This document shows, piece by piece, positions 8,277-17,434 of a stretch of 57,652 nt of DNA (position 1 is its first letter; every line of letters starts with the position of its first letter). Source of the stretch: Oscillospiraceae bacterium. Its GTDB lineage: Bacteria; Bacillota; Clostridia; Oscillospirales; Ruminococcaceae. The stretch covers positions 1 to 57,652 of the forward strand of contig JALEHK010000050.1 in NCBI GenBank assembly GCA_022770625.1. The letters are read 5' to 3'. The position numbers were made by a program, and so were the translations under genes. Below the pieces are notes generated by a model. That model made no database searches and was not told where the DNA came from. It worked only from the letters and a program-made list of their open reading frames with translations.

Positions 8277-9218
8277 TTAGAACAGGCCGGATTCGGTATA
8301 CTTCTGACTCAATGCGTTGGTGATCAGAAGCAGCGCAAAGTTGATGACCGAATTGAAGAGCGAAACGGCGGTTGAATAGCCGTAGTTTGCTTCCTGAAGG
8401 CCTTTACGGTACACGAAGCTGGAAATGATGTCGGCAGTCTCATATACCTGCGGATTATAAAGAAGGATCGTCTTTTCATAGCCGACCGAGAGCATCTGAC
8501 CGACCCGCATGATCAGCATAATCATGATCGTATCGGTAATGCCGGGAACGGTAACATGAAGGATCCGTTTGAAACGGTTAGCACCATCGATTTCCGCCGC
8601 TTCATAAAGAGTCTTATCGATGCCGGCCAGCGCCGCAACATAGATGATCGAGTTAAAGCCAACGTTTTTCCAGAGGTCAGAAAGGATATAGATCGGACGC
8701 CAGTTGGAAGCGTTGCTTAAAAGGTTATCGCTTTTTCCGGTGACTGCCTGAACCAGTACGGTCAAAACGCCGTTGGTCTGGCAGAAATCAATAATGATAC
8801 CGGCGACAACAACCAGTGAAATAAAGTAAGGCATATAGGAGAGCGTCTGAACCGTTCTTTTATATTTTGCGCTTCCGATCTCATTCAGAAGGATCGCAAA
8901 ACAGATGGTGAACGGAAATTCAATGCCGATCTGCAGAAGGCTCAGAATCAGCGTATTGCGGATAACGCGCCAGCAGTAAACCGAGCTGAAAAAGTCAACA
9001 AAGTTTTTCATGCCAACGAATTTCGATCCGAGCAGTCCGAGATTGGGCTTATAGTTTTCAAACGCCATCAAAAGGCCGCCCATCGGGATATAATGGAAAA
9101 TAATGTAAAAGGCAAGCGCCGGCGCAACCATCAGCAGCAAAGGCCAGTTTTTCACAAAGTCCTTTTTGATGTTGTGCCAGGAGTACTTGCGGTAGGTTTT
9201 TGTCGCTGTCCTGCTCAC
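8277..9218 (-). CDS. Carbohydrate ABC transporter permease of system 1 (LplB-like, MalF group)
   Basis: A 313-residue permease with about six membrane helices. The EAA loop is YEAAEIDGANRFKRILHVTVPG near 210-231. The start is a GTG at 9218 preceded by a GGAAGGA site about 7 bases upstream. It is the first gene of the uptake operon; the regulator gene lies upstream on the same strand across a 250-base AT-rich gap holding a motif shared with ABC system 2. Confidence 0.91.
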   Translation of the reverse strand: MSRTATKTYRKYSWHNIKKDFVKNWPLLLMVAPALAFYIIFHYIPMGGLLMAFENYKPNLGLLGSKFVGMKNFVDFFSSVYCWRVIRNTLILSLLQIGIEFPFTICFAILLNEIGSAKYKRTVQTLSYMPYFISLVVVAGIIIDFCQTNGVLTVLVQAVTGKSDNLLSNASNWRPIYILSDLWKNVGFNSIIYVAALAGIDKTLYEAAEIDGANRFKRILHVTVPGITDTIMIMLIMRVGQMLSVGYEKTILLYNPQVYETADIISSFVYRKGLQEANYGYSTAVSLFNSVINFALLLITNALSQKYTESGLF

Positions 9219-9263
9219 GAATATCCTTCCTTTCGCTTGTAAAAGACGTTTTCCGTATTCTTT

Positions 9264-9305
9264 CTCGGAATAAGGATAAACCTCTATAAATTATGTCTGA
9301 ATTGT
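9264..9305 (-). promoter_or_regulatory. Operator-like motif and weak promoter of ABC system 1
   Basis: The minus strand carries ACAATTCAGACATAA (9305-9291), which matches 14 of 15 bases of a motif ahead of ABC system 2. Ten bases further is TTTATC (9280-9275), in the -35 place, with a poor -10 (TACGGA) about 17 bases later. A weak core promoter with an upstream motif suggests an activator-dependent promoter; the AraC-type regulator encoded just upstream is the obvious candidate. The rest of 9219-9468 is AT-rich with no gene. Confidence 0.45.
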
Positions 9306-9468
9306 ATCAAAATTGAAAAGAAAAAGATAGAGCCAAAAATCGATTCCAAGTTATGACAATAAAATTGTAAAAATTAGAATTATTTTTGTTGAAGATGTCC
9401 TTATTCGCTATTTTTGCAAGCGGCCTTTGTCGAAAAAACGCAAAAAATCGGAATGCGATTGGTTAAAC

Positions 9469-11670
9469 TTATCGTCCGGCATACTGACCGGGCGTCATCC
9501 CCTCGTATCGCTTAAAAGCGCGGATCATAGCCCTCGATTCGACGTAGCCGGTCTTTTCTGCGGTTTCGGAAACGCTGACGCCGTCTTCGAGCAGCTTCTT
9601 GGCCGCTTCGAGGCGAACCATATGCAGTTCGTCCAGTATACCATGCCCGGCTGCGTTTTTATACCGGCGGCTGAAGGTGGAAAGGGTCAATCCGAAATGA
9701 TCGGCAATCATACTGGCATTCAGCGCAGGATTGCGGAAGTTTTCACGGATATATTCCTGCACCTCTTTGACCCAAAGGGTATTTTTATTTTCAAAAGCAG
9801 GTTCCTCCTCATCACCGGCAAGGCTCTCAAAGATTTCTGTCAACGCATTCTTCATTTCCCAGACGGTTTTGCAATCAGGGATCTTTGCGCCTTCCGGCAG
9901 GCAGGAAACCAGTATTTCGGCGATTCCCCAATACCGGTAGCAAACCGTCTCGGCGGATAAATCTTTTTTCAACAGCCCCTCAAGCATTTCGTCCAGACAT
10001 TTTCGGGCTTTGGGATATTTGCCGGCAGAAAGAAGCCCTGCCAGTTTCTGCTGCTGTTCAAGGAATTCATAAGAATCTTTATAATCGGTATTCGGCGTTT
10101 CATCGCCAATATAACGGATATCTGCACGGGGAACGCCCTGCCAGAAAATCTCCTGTGCATACTCATACCGCACCCGTTTCCATGCAGCAGGCGCGTAGGA
10201 AAGAGAAAAGCATTCGCTGCTTACATAACAGGACAGCGCAACATCAAGCGCTTTCTTAACCGCACGAACCGATTTTTCGATGTCCGCTTCATTGATCGGT
10301 TCTTCGGCCAGCAAAACAACACTGTCGGTCATTTCCAGACAGAAACCGCCCCGAATATCCAAAAGCGTCTCTTCTATAATATTGCGCATGGCAAAATGAA
10401 GTATATGGAGCGTTTTATTGAAATCTTCCTGACCAACACCGGAAAAATAATCGGAGGTCTCCGGACAGATCGGAACAAAAAGAAGGACACGATAGGATTG
10501 TCCTTCCTCCAAATACTGAGACAGAGCGGAAGAATCTTCCGACGCTCCGGTCAGATAACGGGCGATGCAATCAGTATTGACCCGCTCCTGCACCTGTATC
10601 AGGCGATTTTCCAGCGTTCCCCGCTCCCGGACAACCTCTTTCAAGGCATCGGCAAGACCTTCAAGCGTCTGATATTTCAGTTTGCTTTTTTCCTCATCGG
10701 AAGCATTCTTTTCGCCGGAAGAACGAGTCATAAAAAGGAGAATGCCTTCAATTGGAGACCATGTCTTTTTACTGAGAAAAAGTGCCAGAGCCACTCCGCC
10801 CGCGCACAAAAGCACCAATTGAACCGCAAGTGTGATTCTCGCTTCCCGTACATTCTGGTAGTAGCTTCTTTTAGACGTCAGGAATCCGTACTGTATATCC
10901 TGATCGAACGGATAAACCGAATAGAGATAATCCTCTCCCAAAAGCCGGACGGTTTCGTTTTTTGCCTTCTTCACAGCCTTTGTCCGGCACAGCTGATCCG
11001 CTTTTTCGCTTCCGTACAGTAGGTTTCCAGCCTCATCGGCCAGAAAGACCTCGGTCTCTTCTCCACTCCACGGCGCAAACAGCTTATCCAGCCGAAGCAT
11101 GATCCCGACACAGGCAAGTTTTTCCTTATAGAGGCTGTCGTAAATGTTGCGCAGTACGACCAGATACCCGTCACCGTTTTTCCCTTCGATCATACGAACC
11201 GTTCCAAGCGTCTGATTATCCTCAAGCATCGAAAAGAAAGCGGTCTCCTCCACGCCCCGCGCATCGGTATAAATGTTTAAGAGTGGCGCATGATAGGTAC
11301 TGACATCCGAAACCATAAACTGATTGCGGAAAAAATAGCAAAAACTGCTGTCAAAAACCGACTGCTGATCGATCGGGGTCGAAAGAGTATCAATCAGCCC
11401 TACAAGATCAAAAACTTCCTGTATGCTCAGGTCATATTGATTGCCAAGACGGGCAATGGTTGTATTCTGCGTAATGATTTCAGCCGCATTTCCCGCATCG
11501 GTCAGGCTTCTGACAAGCTCAGCCTGTACATTTTCGATCATTTCATGCTGATCCTCGATCATCGAGGCTTGCTCGTTCCTTTCCAGCTTGACGATCGTAA
11601 AAAACGAAAGCAAAAGCGGAATCAGGCAGACCGCCAGATAAGAAGCCAGGAAACGACGGTATATTTTCAT
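9469..11670 (-). CDS. Membrane-anchored AraC-family regulator of ABC system 1 (two-TM sensor)
   Basis: A 733-residue one-component regulator. An N-terminal membrane helix (about 7-28), an extracytoplasmic segment of about 250 residues with Cache-like character, a second helix near 280-300, a coiled cytoplasmic linker, and a C-terminal AraC double helix-turn-helix (about 630-731, ending in FKRYEGMTPGQYAGR) are visible. Such proteins sense a ligand or a loaded binding protein outside and control the adjacent sugar operon. It lies directly upstream of the permeases on the same strand. No histidine-kinase motifs are present. A paralogue of the same layout sits at 54645-56786. Confidence 0.88.
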   Translation of the reverse strand: MKIYRRFLASYLAVCLIPLLLSFFTIVKLERNEQASMIEDQHEMIENVQAELVRSLTDAGNAAEIITQNTTIARLGNQYDLSIQEVFDLVGLIDTLSTPIDQQSVFDSSFCYFFRNQFMVSDVSTYHAPLLNIYTDARGVEETAFFSMLEDNQTLGTVRMIEGKNGDGYLVVLRNIYDSLYKEKLACVGIMLRLDKLFAPWSGEETEVFLADEAGNLLYGSEKADQLCRTKAVKKAKNETVRLLGEDYLYSVYPFDQDIQYGFLTSKRSYYQNVREARITLAVQLVLLCAGGVALALFLSKKTWSPIEGILLFMTRSSGEKNASDEEKSKLKYQTLEGLADALKEVVRERGTLENRLIQVQERVNTDCIARYLTGASEDSSALSQYLEEGQSYRVLLFVPICPETSDYFSGVGQEDFNKTLHILHFAMRNIIEETLLDIRGGFCLEMTDSVVLLAEEPINEADIEKSVRAVKKALDVALSCYVSSECFSLSYAPAAWKRVRYEYAQEIFWQGVPRADIRYIGDETPNTDYKDSYEFLEQQQKLAGLLSAGKYPKARKCLDEMLEGLLKKDLSAETVCYRYWGIAEILVSCLPEGAKIPDCKTVWEMKNALTEIFESLAGDEEEPAFENKNTLWVKEVQEYIRENFRNPALNASMIADHFGLTLSTFSRRYKNAAGHGILDELHMVRLEAAKKLLEDGVSVSETAEKTGYVESRAMIRAFKRYEGMTPGQYAGR

Positions 11671-11745
11671 GCTGCACAGCCCCTCTCGCCGATTTTTATC
11701 AAATATCTACTTCAGATATATAAAATGAGCCTATGATTTTCAAAT

Positions 11746-11775
11746 ATTATAGCATAAAAAGAGTTATCTTTACAA
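11746..11775 (-). promoter_or_regulatory. Promoter of the system 1 regulator
   Basis: Minus strand TTGTAA (11775-11770), 18-base spacer, perfect TATAAT (11751-11746), about 75 bases before the regulator ATG. Confidence 0.6.
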
Positions 11776-11816
11776 GTATTTTACTTTTCTCTTTCCCATA
11801 AAATAGCTGTTTTTGC

Positions 11817-11845
11817 TTGACATTCGTTTTTTATTCGGATAAAAT
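11817..11845 (+). promoter_or_regulatory. Promoter of the cytidylate-kinase-like gene
   Basis: Consensus TTGACA (11817-11822), exactly 17 bases, then TAAAAT (11840-11845). It fires away from the regulator promoter and gives a leader of roughly 65 bases. Confidence 0.8.
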
Positions 11846-11917
11846 TATGTAATATAGAGTAGGTCTAGGGCAGCAGACGATCCTGTCTGTCCGGCAAGTC
11901 TGAAAGGGGATTGCTTT

Positions 11918-12538
11918 ATGAACCGTATCATTACTGTCAGCCGTGAATTCGGAAGCGGCGGCCGTGAGCTGGCAAGACGTCTGGCCGAAAAGCTCGGCGT
12001 TGCCTATTACGACCAGGAAATCATCACTGAAATCGCAAAACGCACCGATCTTTCGGTCGGCTATGTCAAGCAGATCACGGCAAACCGTCCGTTTGCCTCC
12101 TTCCCGCTTCACATCGGTGAGCACCTTGGACAGAGTTTGTATGTGGATCCGGTCTTACAGCAAAGTTCGTCCGTTTACGGAGAACAGCATAAGATCATTC
12201 AGGAGATCGCTGATAAATCCGACTGCCTGATCGTCGGACGCTGTGCCGATTATATTCTGCGCGACCGTCATCCCTTCCGCATTTTCGTCTATGCTTCGAT
12301 TGAAAACAAGGTAGCACGCTGTATGGCGCACCGCACGGCCGGCGAAAGCGACAACGTACAGGAAATGAAGAAAAAGATTTGCAGTCTCGATCGCAACCGT
12401 GCCAAATATTACGAATTTTACTGCGACCAGAAATGGGGCGCGAGAGAAAACTACGACCTGATGGTCAACACCCGCGGCGAAGATGTTGAAAAAACAGCCG
12501 ACGCCGTTTATGATTATCTGATGAAAATCTTAAAGTAA
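11918..12538 (+). CDS. Cytidylate kinase-like family protein
   Basis: A 206-residue P-loop protein of the cytidylate-kinase-like family (PF13189). The N-terminus MNRIITVSREFGSGGRELA carries the nucleotide-binding loop (REFGSGG), followed by the typical YYDQEII segment near 30-36. A later IVGRCADYIL motif resembles the family's middle strand. The family is related to Cmk but lacks a confirmed substrate, so this is probably not the housekeeping CMP kinase. The gene stands alone between its own promoter and terminator. Start chosen at ATG 11918 behind AAGGGGA. Confidence 0.85.
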   Translation: MNRIITVSREFGSGGRELARRLAEKLGVAYYDQEIITEIAKRTDLSVGYVKQITANRPFASFPLHIGEHLGQSLYVDPVLQQSSSVYGEQHKIIQEIADKSDCLIVGRCADYILRDRHPFRIFVYASIENKVARCMAHRTAGESDNVQEMKKKICSLDRNRAKYYEFYCDQKWGARENYDLMVNTRGEDVEKTADAVYDYLMKILK

Positions 12539-12548
12539 CAAGCAAAAG

Positions 12549-12582
12549 CGCCCGGAAAAATTTCCGGGCGTTTTTCTTTTTT
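12549..12582 (+). terminator. Terminator of the cytidylate-kinase-like gene
   Basis: CGCCCGGAAA / TTTCCGGGCG form a perfect 10-bp stem with an AA centre, followed by TTTTTCTTTTTTT. Confidence 0.92.
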
Positions 12583-12648
12583 TACGCTCTATGCTCTTCC
12601 TTTTCTGAAACTCTTATCCTTGAACAGATATATTTTCCGCCCGCCCCC

Positions 12649-12677
12649 TTGTTTTTTCCATTAAAGGATAGTATAAT
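12649..12677 (+). promoter_or_regulatory. Promoter of the D-Asp ligase-like operon
   Basis: TTGTTT (12649-12654), 17-base spacer, perfect TATAAT (12672-12677), about 90 bases ahead of the ATP-grasp gene. Confidence 0.65.
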
Positions 12678-12766
12678 GAAGTGTACTGAATATATGATGG
12701 ATTTGTATGTTCATTTTCATCTAAGAAAAAGACACCAAACGGTGTCGATGGAAAGGAAGAGACTTT

Positions 12767-14002
12767 ATGTCCGCACCCTTTATTCCCGTCCTTCTCGGAA
12801 CCGACGTCAATGTTTACGGCATGGCGCGTTCCTTCCATGAGGCTTACGGCGAATACGGCGTTACCTCTTATGCAATCGGCAAAAAAGCGCTTGGCGCAAC
12901 CTCTGATTCCAAAATCGTCAAAGTTGCTGTTGTTGAACCTGATCTGGAAGACGATGCGGTTTTCGTCAAAACGCTCGTAAAATTTGCGGAAGAGCATCAG
13001 AACGGCAAAAAGCTGCTGCTTGTTCCCTGCGGCGACAACTATATCAAGCTTCTTGTCCGCAATCAGGAAGCACTCCGTCCCTATTATGTCTTTACCTGTA
13101 TCGACGAGCCTCTCTTGATGCGGCTTTCGATCAAGGAGAGCTTTTATCAGGTCTGCACCGAGCATGGCTTCGAGTTCCCGAAAACCACGACCTGCAATGC
13201 TGAAAACTACAAGACGGTCGAGCTTCCGTTTGATTTTCCCTGCATCATCAAGCCTTCCAACTCGGTCGCTTACTGGAACTGCACCTTCCCGCACAAGAAA
13301 AAGGTTTTTCTGGCCAATAATAAAGAAGAGTTTGACGCAATCCTGAACGCGATCTATGGTTCTTCCTATCAGGATCACCTGATTTTACAGGAGTACATTC
13401 CCGGCCCCGATTCTCAGATGCGGGTCATGAACTGCTACTGCGGCAAGGATAAAAAGGTCAAGCTGATCTCGCTCGGACACGCGCTCCTTGAGGAGCAGTC
13501 TCCCGAAGGAATCGGAAGCTATGCCGCGATCATCAATACGGTTGACCGGGAGCTTTCCGCTCAGATGAAGGATTTTCTCGAGGATATCGGCTACACCGGC
13601 TTTGCGAACTTTGATATGAAACTTGACCCCCGCGACGGAAAGTACAAGCTGTTTGAGATGAATCTCCGTCAGGGCCGCTCCAGCTTTTTCGTAACGGCCG
13701 CCGGATACAATCTTGCGACCTTCCTGGTCAACGACCTGATCCTCGATCAGCCGATGGGCTGTGTCATCGCTGAGGAGAAGGCGCTTTGGAGCATCATTCC
13801 CAAATACGTCATCTTCAAGTATACGCAGGACGAAGCGTTAAAAGAAGAGGCAAAGGAACTGATCCACGATCACCGGTTTGTCCATTCCTTCTATTATGAG
13901 CCGGATCTTTCGTTTAAGAGACGGATCTATTATCTCAAGAACCAGCTCAACTACGTGAAAAAATACAAAAAATACTTTGGCAATAAAGGACTGCACGAAT
14001 GA
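12767..14002 (+). CDS. ATP-grasp ligase resembling D-aspartate ligase (AslA/Asl-fm type)
   Basis: A 411-residue ATP-grasp enzyme. Its N-terminus (FIPVLLGTDVNVYGMARSF) closely resembles the enterococcal/lactococcal D-aspartate ligases that add D-Asp to the side-chain amine of the stem-peptide lysine or diamino acid. The ATP-grasp core shows a lysine-containing CIIKPSNS strand near 160-167, an ILQEYIPG segment, and the metal-binding FEMNLRQGRS near 294-303. The next gene overlaps by ATGA and encodes an Asp/Glu racemase, which could supply D-Asp; an asparagine synthase follows. Substrate assignment is inferred from this context and from remembered similarity. Other carboxylate-amine ligations remain possible. 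Confidence 0.75.
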   Translation: MSAPFIPVLLGTDVNVYGMARSFHEAYGEYGVTSYAIGKKALGATSDSKIVKVAVVEPDLEDDAVFVKTLVKFAEEHQNGKKLLLVPCGDNYIKLLVRNQEALRPYYVFTCIDEPLLMRLSIKESFYQVCTEHGFEFPKTTTCNAENYKTVELPFDFPCIIKPSNSVAYWNCTFPHKKKVFLANNKEEFDAILNAIYGSSYQDHLILQEYIPGPDSQMRVMNCYCGKDKKVKLISLGHALLEEQSPEGIGSYAAIINTVDRELSAQMKDFLEDIGYTGFANFDMKLDPRDGKYKLFEMNLRQGRSSFFVTAAGYNLATFLVNDLILDQPMGCVIAEEKALWSIIPKYVIFKYTQDEALKEEAKELIHDHRFVHSFYYEPDLSFKRRIYYLKNQLNYVKKYKKYFGNKGLHE

Positions 14003-14739
14003 CCAGACTCTTTTCCGCCCGGAAAAAGGTTCTGGGCATCATCGGCGGAATGGGACCAATGGCTTCCGCCTATTTCGGGCGGCTGCTTGTAGAGATGGCA
14101 GACGTTGATACCGATCAGCAGCATCTCCCGACCATTCTGCTCAACATTCCTGAAATTCCCGACCGGACAGCCTATATTCTCGGACGTTCGGAAAAAAGCC
14201 CGGTTCCCGTGCTGACCGCCGCCGCGAAAACGCTCGAAGGGCTGGGCGCGGATTTCTGTGCGGTGACCTGTGTGACCTCTCACTGCTTTTACGATGAGGT
14301 GCAGAGCGCCGTTTCGATCCCGTGGATCAACATCGTTCGGGAGACGGCCGCAGCGCTGAAGGCGGAAGGCGTCCGGAAGGCCGGGATCCTTGCGACCGAC
14401 GGTACCATCGAAACCGGCATCTTCCAGAAAGCGCTTTCCGACGAGGGAATCCTCTGGGCGGCGCCTTCTGAAGAAAATCAGGCAAAGGTCATGCACCTGA
14501 TCTATCAGGACATCAAAGCCGGACGAAGACCTGAAATGGAACTTTTTGGCGAAGTGACTCGTGCAATGAAGGAAGAGCTTCAGTGCGACGCCTGTATCTT
14601 AGGCTGCACCGAGCTTTCGCTGATTAAGCGGGATTACGAGACGCCCGGCTGCATCGACGCGATGGAAGCGCTCGCGAGAGCCTCTCTGATCCGATGCGGA
14701 ATCCCTGTCCGGAAAGAATACCGGAGGCTGATCCGATAA
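13999..14739 (+). CDS. Aspartate/glutamate racemase family protein
   Basis: A 246-residue PLP-independent racemase (PF01177). The N-terminal GIIGGMGPMAS is the family signature. Both catalytic cysteines are present: C91 in TCVTSH and C203 in LGCTELSL. In this operon it most plausibly makes D-aspartate for the upstream ligase. It overlaps the ligase gene (ATGA) and precedes asparagine synthase by 31 bases. A dedicated glutamate racemase for D-Glu would normally be MurI, which is shorter on motifs seen here and usually lies elsewhere. Confidence 0.87.
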   Translation: MTRLFSARKKVLGIIGGMGPMASAYFGRLLVEMADVDTDQQHLPTILLNIPEIPDRTAYILGRSEKSPVPVLTAAAKTLEGLGADFCAVTCVTSHCFYDEVQSAVSIPWINIVRETAAALKAEGVRKAGILATDGTIETGIFQKALSDEGILWAAPSEENQAKVMHLIYQDIKAGRRPEMELFGEVTRAMKEELQCDACILGCTELSLIKRDYETPGCIDAMEALARASLIRCGIPVRKEYRRLIR

Positions 14740-14770
14740 AAATAAAAGGTACTGAAGGGGGAAGTTATTT

Positions 14771-16621
14771 ATGTGTGGATTTGCAGGATTTTCGGTAAAC
14801 GGTCTTCCGAATGAAAAAGCTGAAAAAGTGATCGGCGCAATGGGTGACCGGATCACCCACCGCGGCCCCGACCAAGCAGCCAGCTATGTCGATAATGACA
14901 TCGCGCTTGGATTTCGGCGGCTTGCCATCATCGACCTTTCGGGCGGCTCTCAGCCGATCTTTAACGAAGATCGCTCGATGGTGCTCGTCTTTAACGGCGA
15001 GATTTATAACTACCAGACGATCCGGGAGGATCTTCTGAAAAAGGGACACGTTTTTACGACCGAAACCGATTCGGAGGTCTTGCTGCACGGCTATGAAGAG
15101 TACGGCGGAAAAGGACTTCTGGACAAGCTGCGCGGAATGTACGCTTTTGTCATCTGGGATAAAAACAAGAAGAAGCTGTTCGGCGCGCGGGACATCTTCG
15201 GCATCAAGCCTTTTTACTACTATAAAAAAGGAAAGACCTTCCTCTTCGGAAGCGAGATCAAATCCTTCCTCGAGCATCCGGATTTTGAGAAAGAGCTGAA
15301 CGAAGAGCGCCTTCCCGACTGGCTCTGCTACGAATATATCCCGGACAACGAGACGATGTTCAAAAACGTCTATAAGCTTCCCTCCGGCTGCTGCTTTACC
15401 TGGAAAGACGGAGAGATGAAGGTTGAGCGCTACTACGAAGTCACCTACAAGATCGATGAGACCAAGAGCCTTGAAGAATGGGAAGAACTGATCCGGAAAA
15501 CCTTTACCGAATCGGTCAAGGCTCATCAGATCGCCGATGTTGAAGTCGGGTGCTTCCTTTCGAGCGGCATTGACTCTTCGTATGTTGTCGAAGAGGTCGC
15601 AAAGTGCACCAAGGATGTCAAGACCTTCACTGTCGGATATGAAGAGGAAAAATATTCCGAGCTTTCCTACGCGCAGGAATTTTCCAAGGTCATCGGCGTC
15701 CAGAATATCTCCAACAAGATCGACGCAGACGATTATTTCCGGATGGCGGGAAAAATCCAGTACTATATGGACGAACCGCTCCCCAACCCTTCTGAGATCC
15801 CGCTTTATTTTCTCGCAGAGAATGCGGCCAAATATGTAAAGGTCGTTCTTTCGGGCGAAGGCGCGGACGAACTGTTCGGCGGGTATCCGATGTATCTGGC
15901 CGGCGGGCATTTCCAGAAATACGCAAAGATCCCCCGTCAGCTCCGCAAGGCCGCCGCAGGCGTTGTCAAGCACCTGCCCGACTTCAAGGGCAAGCAGTTT
16001 ATCCTGCGCGGGGCGATGGAGCCTTATCAGCGGTTCATGCGCGCCAACTATAACTTCACCTATGAAAACCGTGATCTTGTCTTAAAGAAACACTATGACG
16101 CCAAAGACCCCACTGAATACGCAAAACCGCTGTTCGATCGGATGAAAGGGTTTGACGAACCGACGACCCTTCAGTATGTCGATATGTACACATGGATGCT
16201 TTATGACATTCTTCAGAAGGCCGACCGGATGAGCATGGCGAACTCGCTGGAACTGCGGGTACCGTTTTTGGATAAGGAGATGCTGGAGCTTGCGGTACAG
16301 ATCCCGACCCGTTACCGGGCATGGGATGAGGTGACCAAGCGGGCGCTGCGCGGGGCGGCGCTTTCCAAGATCCCCGAACGCACTGCAAACAAGAAAAAAC
16401 TCGGATTCCCGGTACCGCTTTCCGACTGGCTCCGGGAGGACAAGTACTATGAGATGGTGAGGGAAAAGTTCGACGGAGAGATCGCCGCGATGTTCTTCAA
16501 TCACGACTATATCCGAAAGATGCTGGACGACCACAAGAGCGGCGAGAAGCTGAACATGAAAAAAATCTGGGTCATCTACACCTTTATTCTCTGGTACGAA
16601 GAATTTTTCGTCAAAAACTGA
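14771..16621 (+). CDS. asnB: Asparagine synthase (glutamine-hydrolysing), AsnB/AsnH type
   Basis: A 616-residue enzyme with an N-terminal class II glutaminase (catalytic Cys2 in MCGFAGFS; the start is therefore fixed) and a C-terminal synthetase with the PPi loop SSGIDSS near 265-271. It makes Asn from Asp, Gln and ATP. In lactic-acid bacteria AsnH-type members instead amidate D-Asp or diaminopimelate in peptidoglycan precursors. Here the genes before it are a D-Asp ligase-like enzyme and a racemase, so amidation of a D-Asp cross-bridge is a real alternative. The Shine-Dalgarno is GAAGGGGGAAG. Confidence 0.92.
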   Translation: MCGFAGFSVNGLPNEKAEKVIGAMGDRITHRGPDQAASYVDNDIALGFRRLAIIDLSGGSQPIFNEDRSMVLVFNGEIYNYQTIREDLLKKGHVFTTETDSEVLLHGYEEYGGKGLLDKLRGMYAFVIWDKNKKKLFGARDIFGIKPFYYYKKGKTFLFGSEIKSFLEHPDFEKELNEERLPDWLCYEYIPDNETMFKNVYKLPSGCCFTWKDGEMKVERYYEVTYKIDETKSLEEWEELIRKTFTESVKAHQIADVEVGCFLSSGIDSSYVVEEVAKCTKDVKTFTVGYEEEKYSELSYAQEFSKVIGVQNISNKIDADDYFRMAGKIQYYMDEPLPNPSEIPLYFLAENAAKYVKVVLSGEGADELFGGYPMYLAGGHFQKYAKIPRQLRKAAAGVVKHLPDFKGKQFILRGAMEPYQRFMRANYNFTYENRDLVLKKHYDAKDPTEYAKPLFDRMKGFDEPTTLQYVDMYTWMLYDILQKADRMSMANSLELRVPFLDKEMLELAVQIPTRYRAWDEVTKRALRGAALSKIPERTANKKKLGFPVPLSDWLREDKYYEMVREKFDGEIAAMFFNHDYIRKMLDDHKSGEKLNMKKIWVIYTFILWYEEFFVKN

Positions 16622-16623
16622 AG

Positions 16624-16661
16624 AAAACCTGCCGTTTCCTAAAGAAGCGGCAGGTTTTTTC
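16624..16661 (+). terminator. Terminator of the asl-racemase-asnB operon
   Basis: AACCTGCCG and CGGCAGGTT form a 9-bp stem followed by a T-run. The convergent ymdB gene ends just beyond. Confidence 0.88.
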
Positions 16662-16669
16662 GTTGGCTG

Positions 16670-17434
16670 TCAGATACGGACTCTTCTGATCTCGGTACAG
16701 AGTCCGGTCTTTTTATCGAGATCCAGAATGACCCCCTCCAGTTTGCAGGCTCCCTCCGGAACGTGAAAACGGGTCGGAAGATGGCTGGTCATTTTCTGAA
16801 CGATATCCTCCGGGGAGGTTCCGAGGATTGACCGAACCGGCCCCGTCATTCCAAGGTCGGAGATATACCCCGTTCCCTTTTCGAGGATCTGCTCATCGGC
16901 CGTTTGAACGTGAGTATGCGTCCCAACGACGGCCGATACCCGTCCATCCAGATAATACCCCATCGCCATCTTTTCCCCTGTCGCTTCCGCATGAAAATCA
17001 ACAACGGTAAAGGTGGCCGGATGTTCCCGGATCAACTTATCTGCCGTCCGGAACGGATCGTCCAGAGGCTCCAGATAAACGGTGCCGAGAAGGCTGATGA
17101 CAAGCAGAGTAAAACTCCCTGCGTCCAACACAAACCATCCTTCCCCATATGGACAGTCCGGATAGTTGGCAGGGCGCAGAAGATTGGGATGGTCGGGAAG
17201 GTAATCATAAATCTCCCGGCGTTTGAAGGAATGGTTGCCTCCGGTCAGGACATCGATCCCGCTGTCGAAAAGATGCCCGGCCGACACCGGAAGCACTCCG
17301 TTTCCGACTGCCGAATTTTCTCCGTTGGCAACGACAACGTCGATCTCGTATTTACGCTTGAAGGCGGGAAGTTTTTCGCGGACGTAATTGCAGCCGGGTG
17401 CACCAACAACATCTCCGATCATCAGCAGTCTCAT
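16670..17434 (-). CDS. ymdB: YmdB-family metallophosphoesterase
   Basis: A 254-residue calcineurin-like phosphoesterase (TIGR00282). Metal-binding motifs are visible: MIGDVVG near 6-12, VVANGENSA near 34-42, GGNHSFKRR near 66-74, and FHAEATGEK and VGTHTHVQTAD in the second half. Family members act on cyclic nucleotides such as 2',3'-cAMP and, in Bacillus, affect biofilm and late adaptive gene expression. The ATG overlaps the stop of hslO, so the two are co-transcribed. Downstream it runs into the asnB terminator. Confidence 0.9.
   Translation of the reverse strand: MRLLMIGDVVGAPGCNYVREKLPAFKRKYEIDVVVANGENSAVGNGVLPVSAGHLFDSGIDVLTGGNHSFKRREIYDYLPDHPNLLRPANYPDCPYGEGWFVLDAGSFTLLVISLLGTVYLEPLDDPFRTADKLIREHPATFTVVDFHAEATGEKMAMGYYLDGRVSAVVGTHTHVQTADEQILEKGTGYISDLGMTGPVRSILGTSPEDIVQKMTSHLPTRFHVPEGACKLEGVILDLDKKTGLCTEIRRVRI

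Noticed and set aside
12649-12840. A 63-codon frame upstream of the ATP-grasp gene
   Set aside because: It overlaps the promoter and the start of the ligase, has no ribosome-binding site and no protein-like composition.
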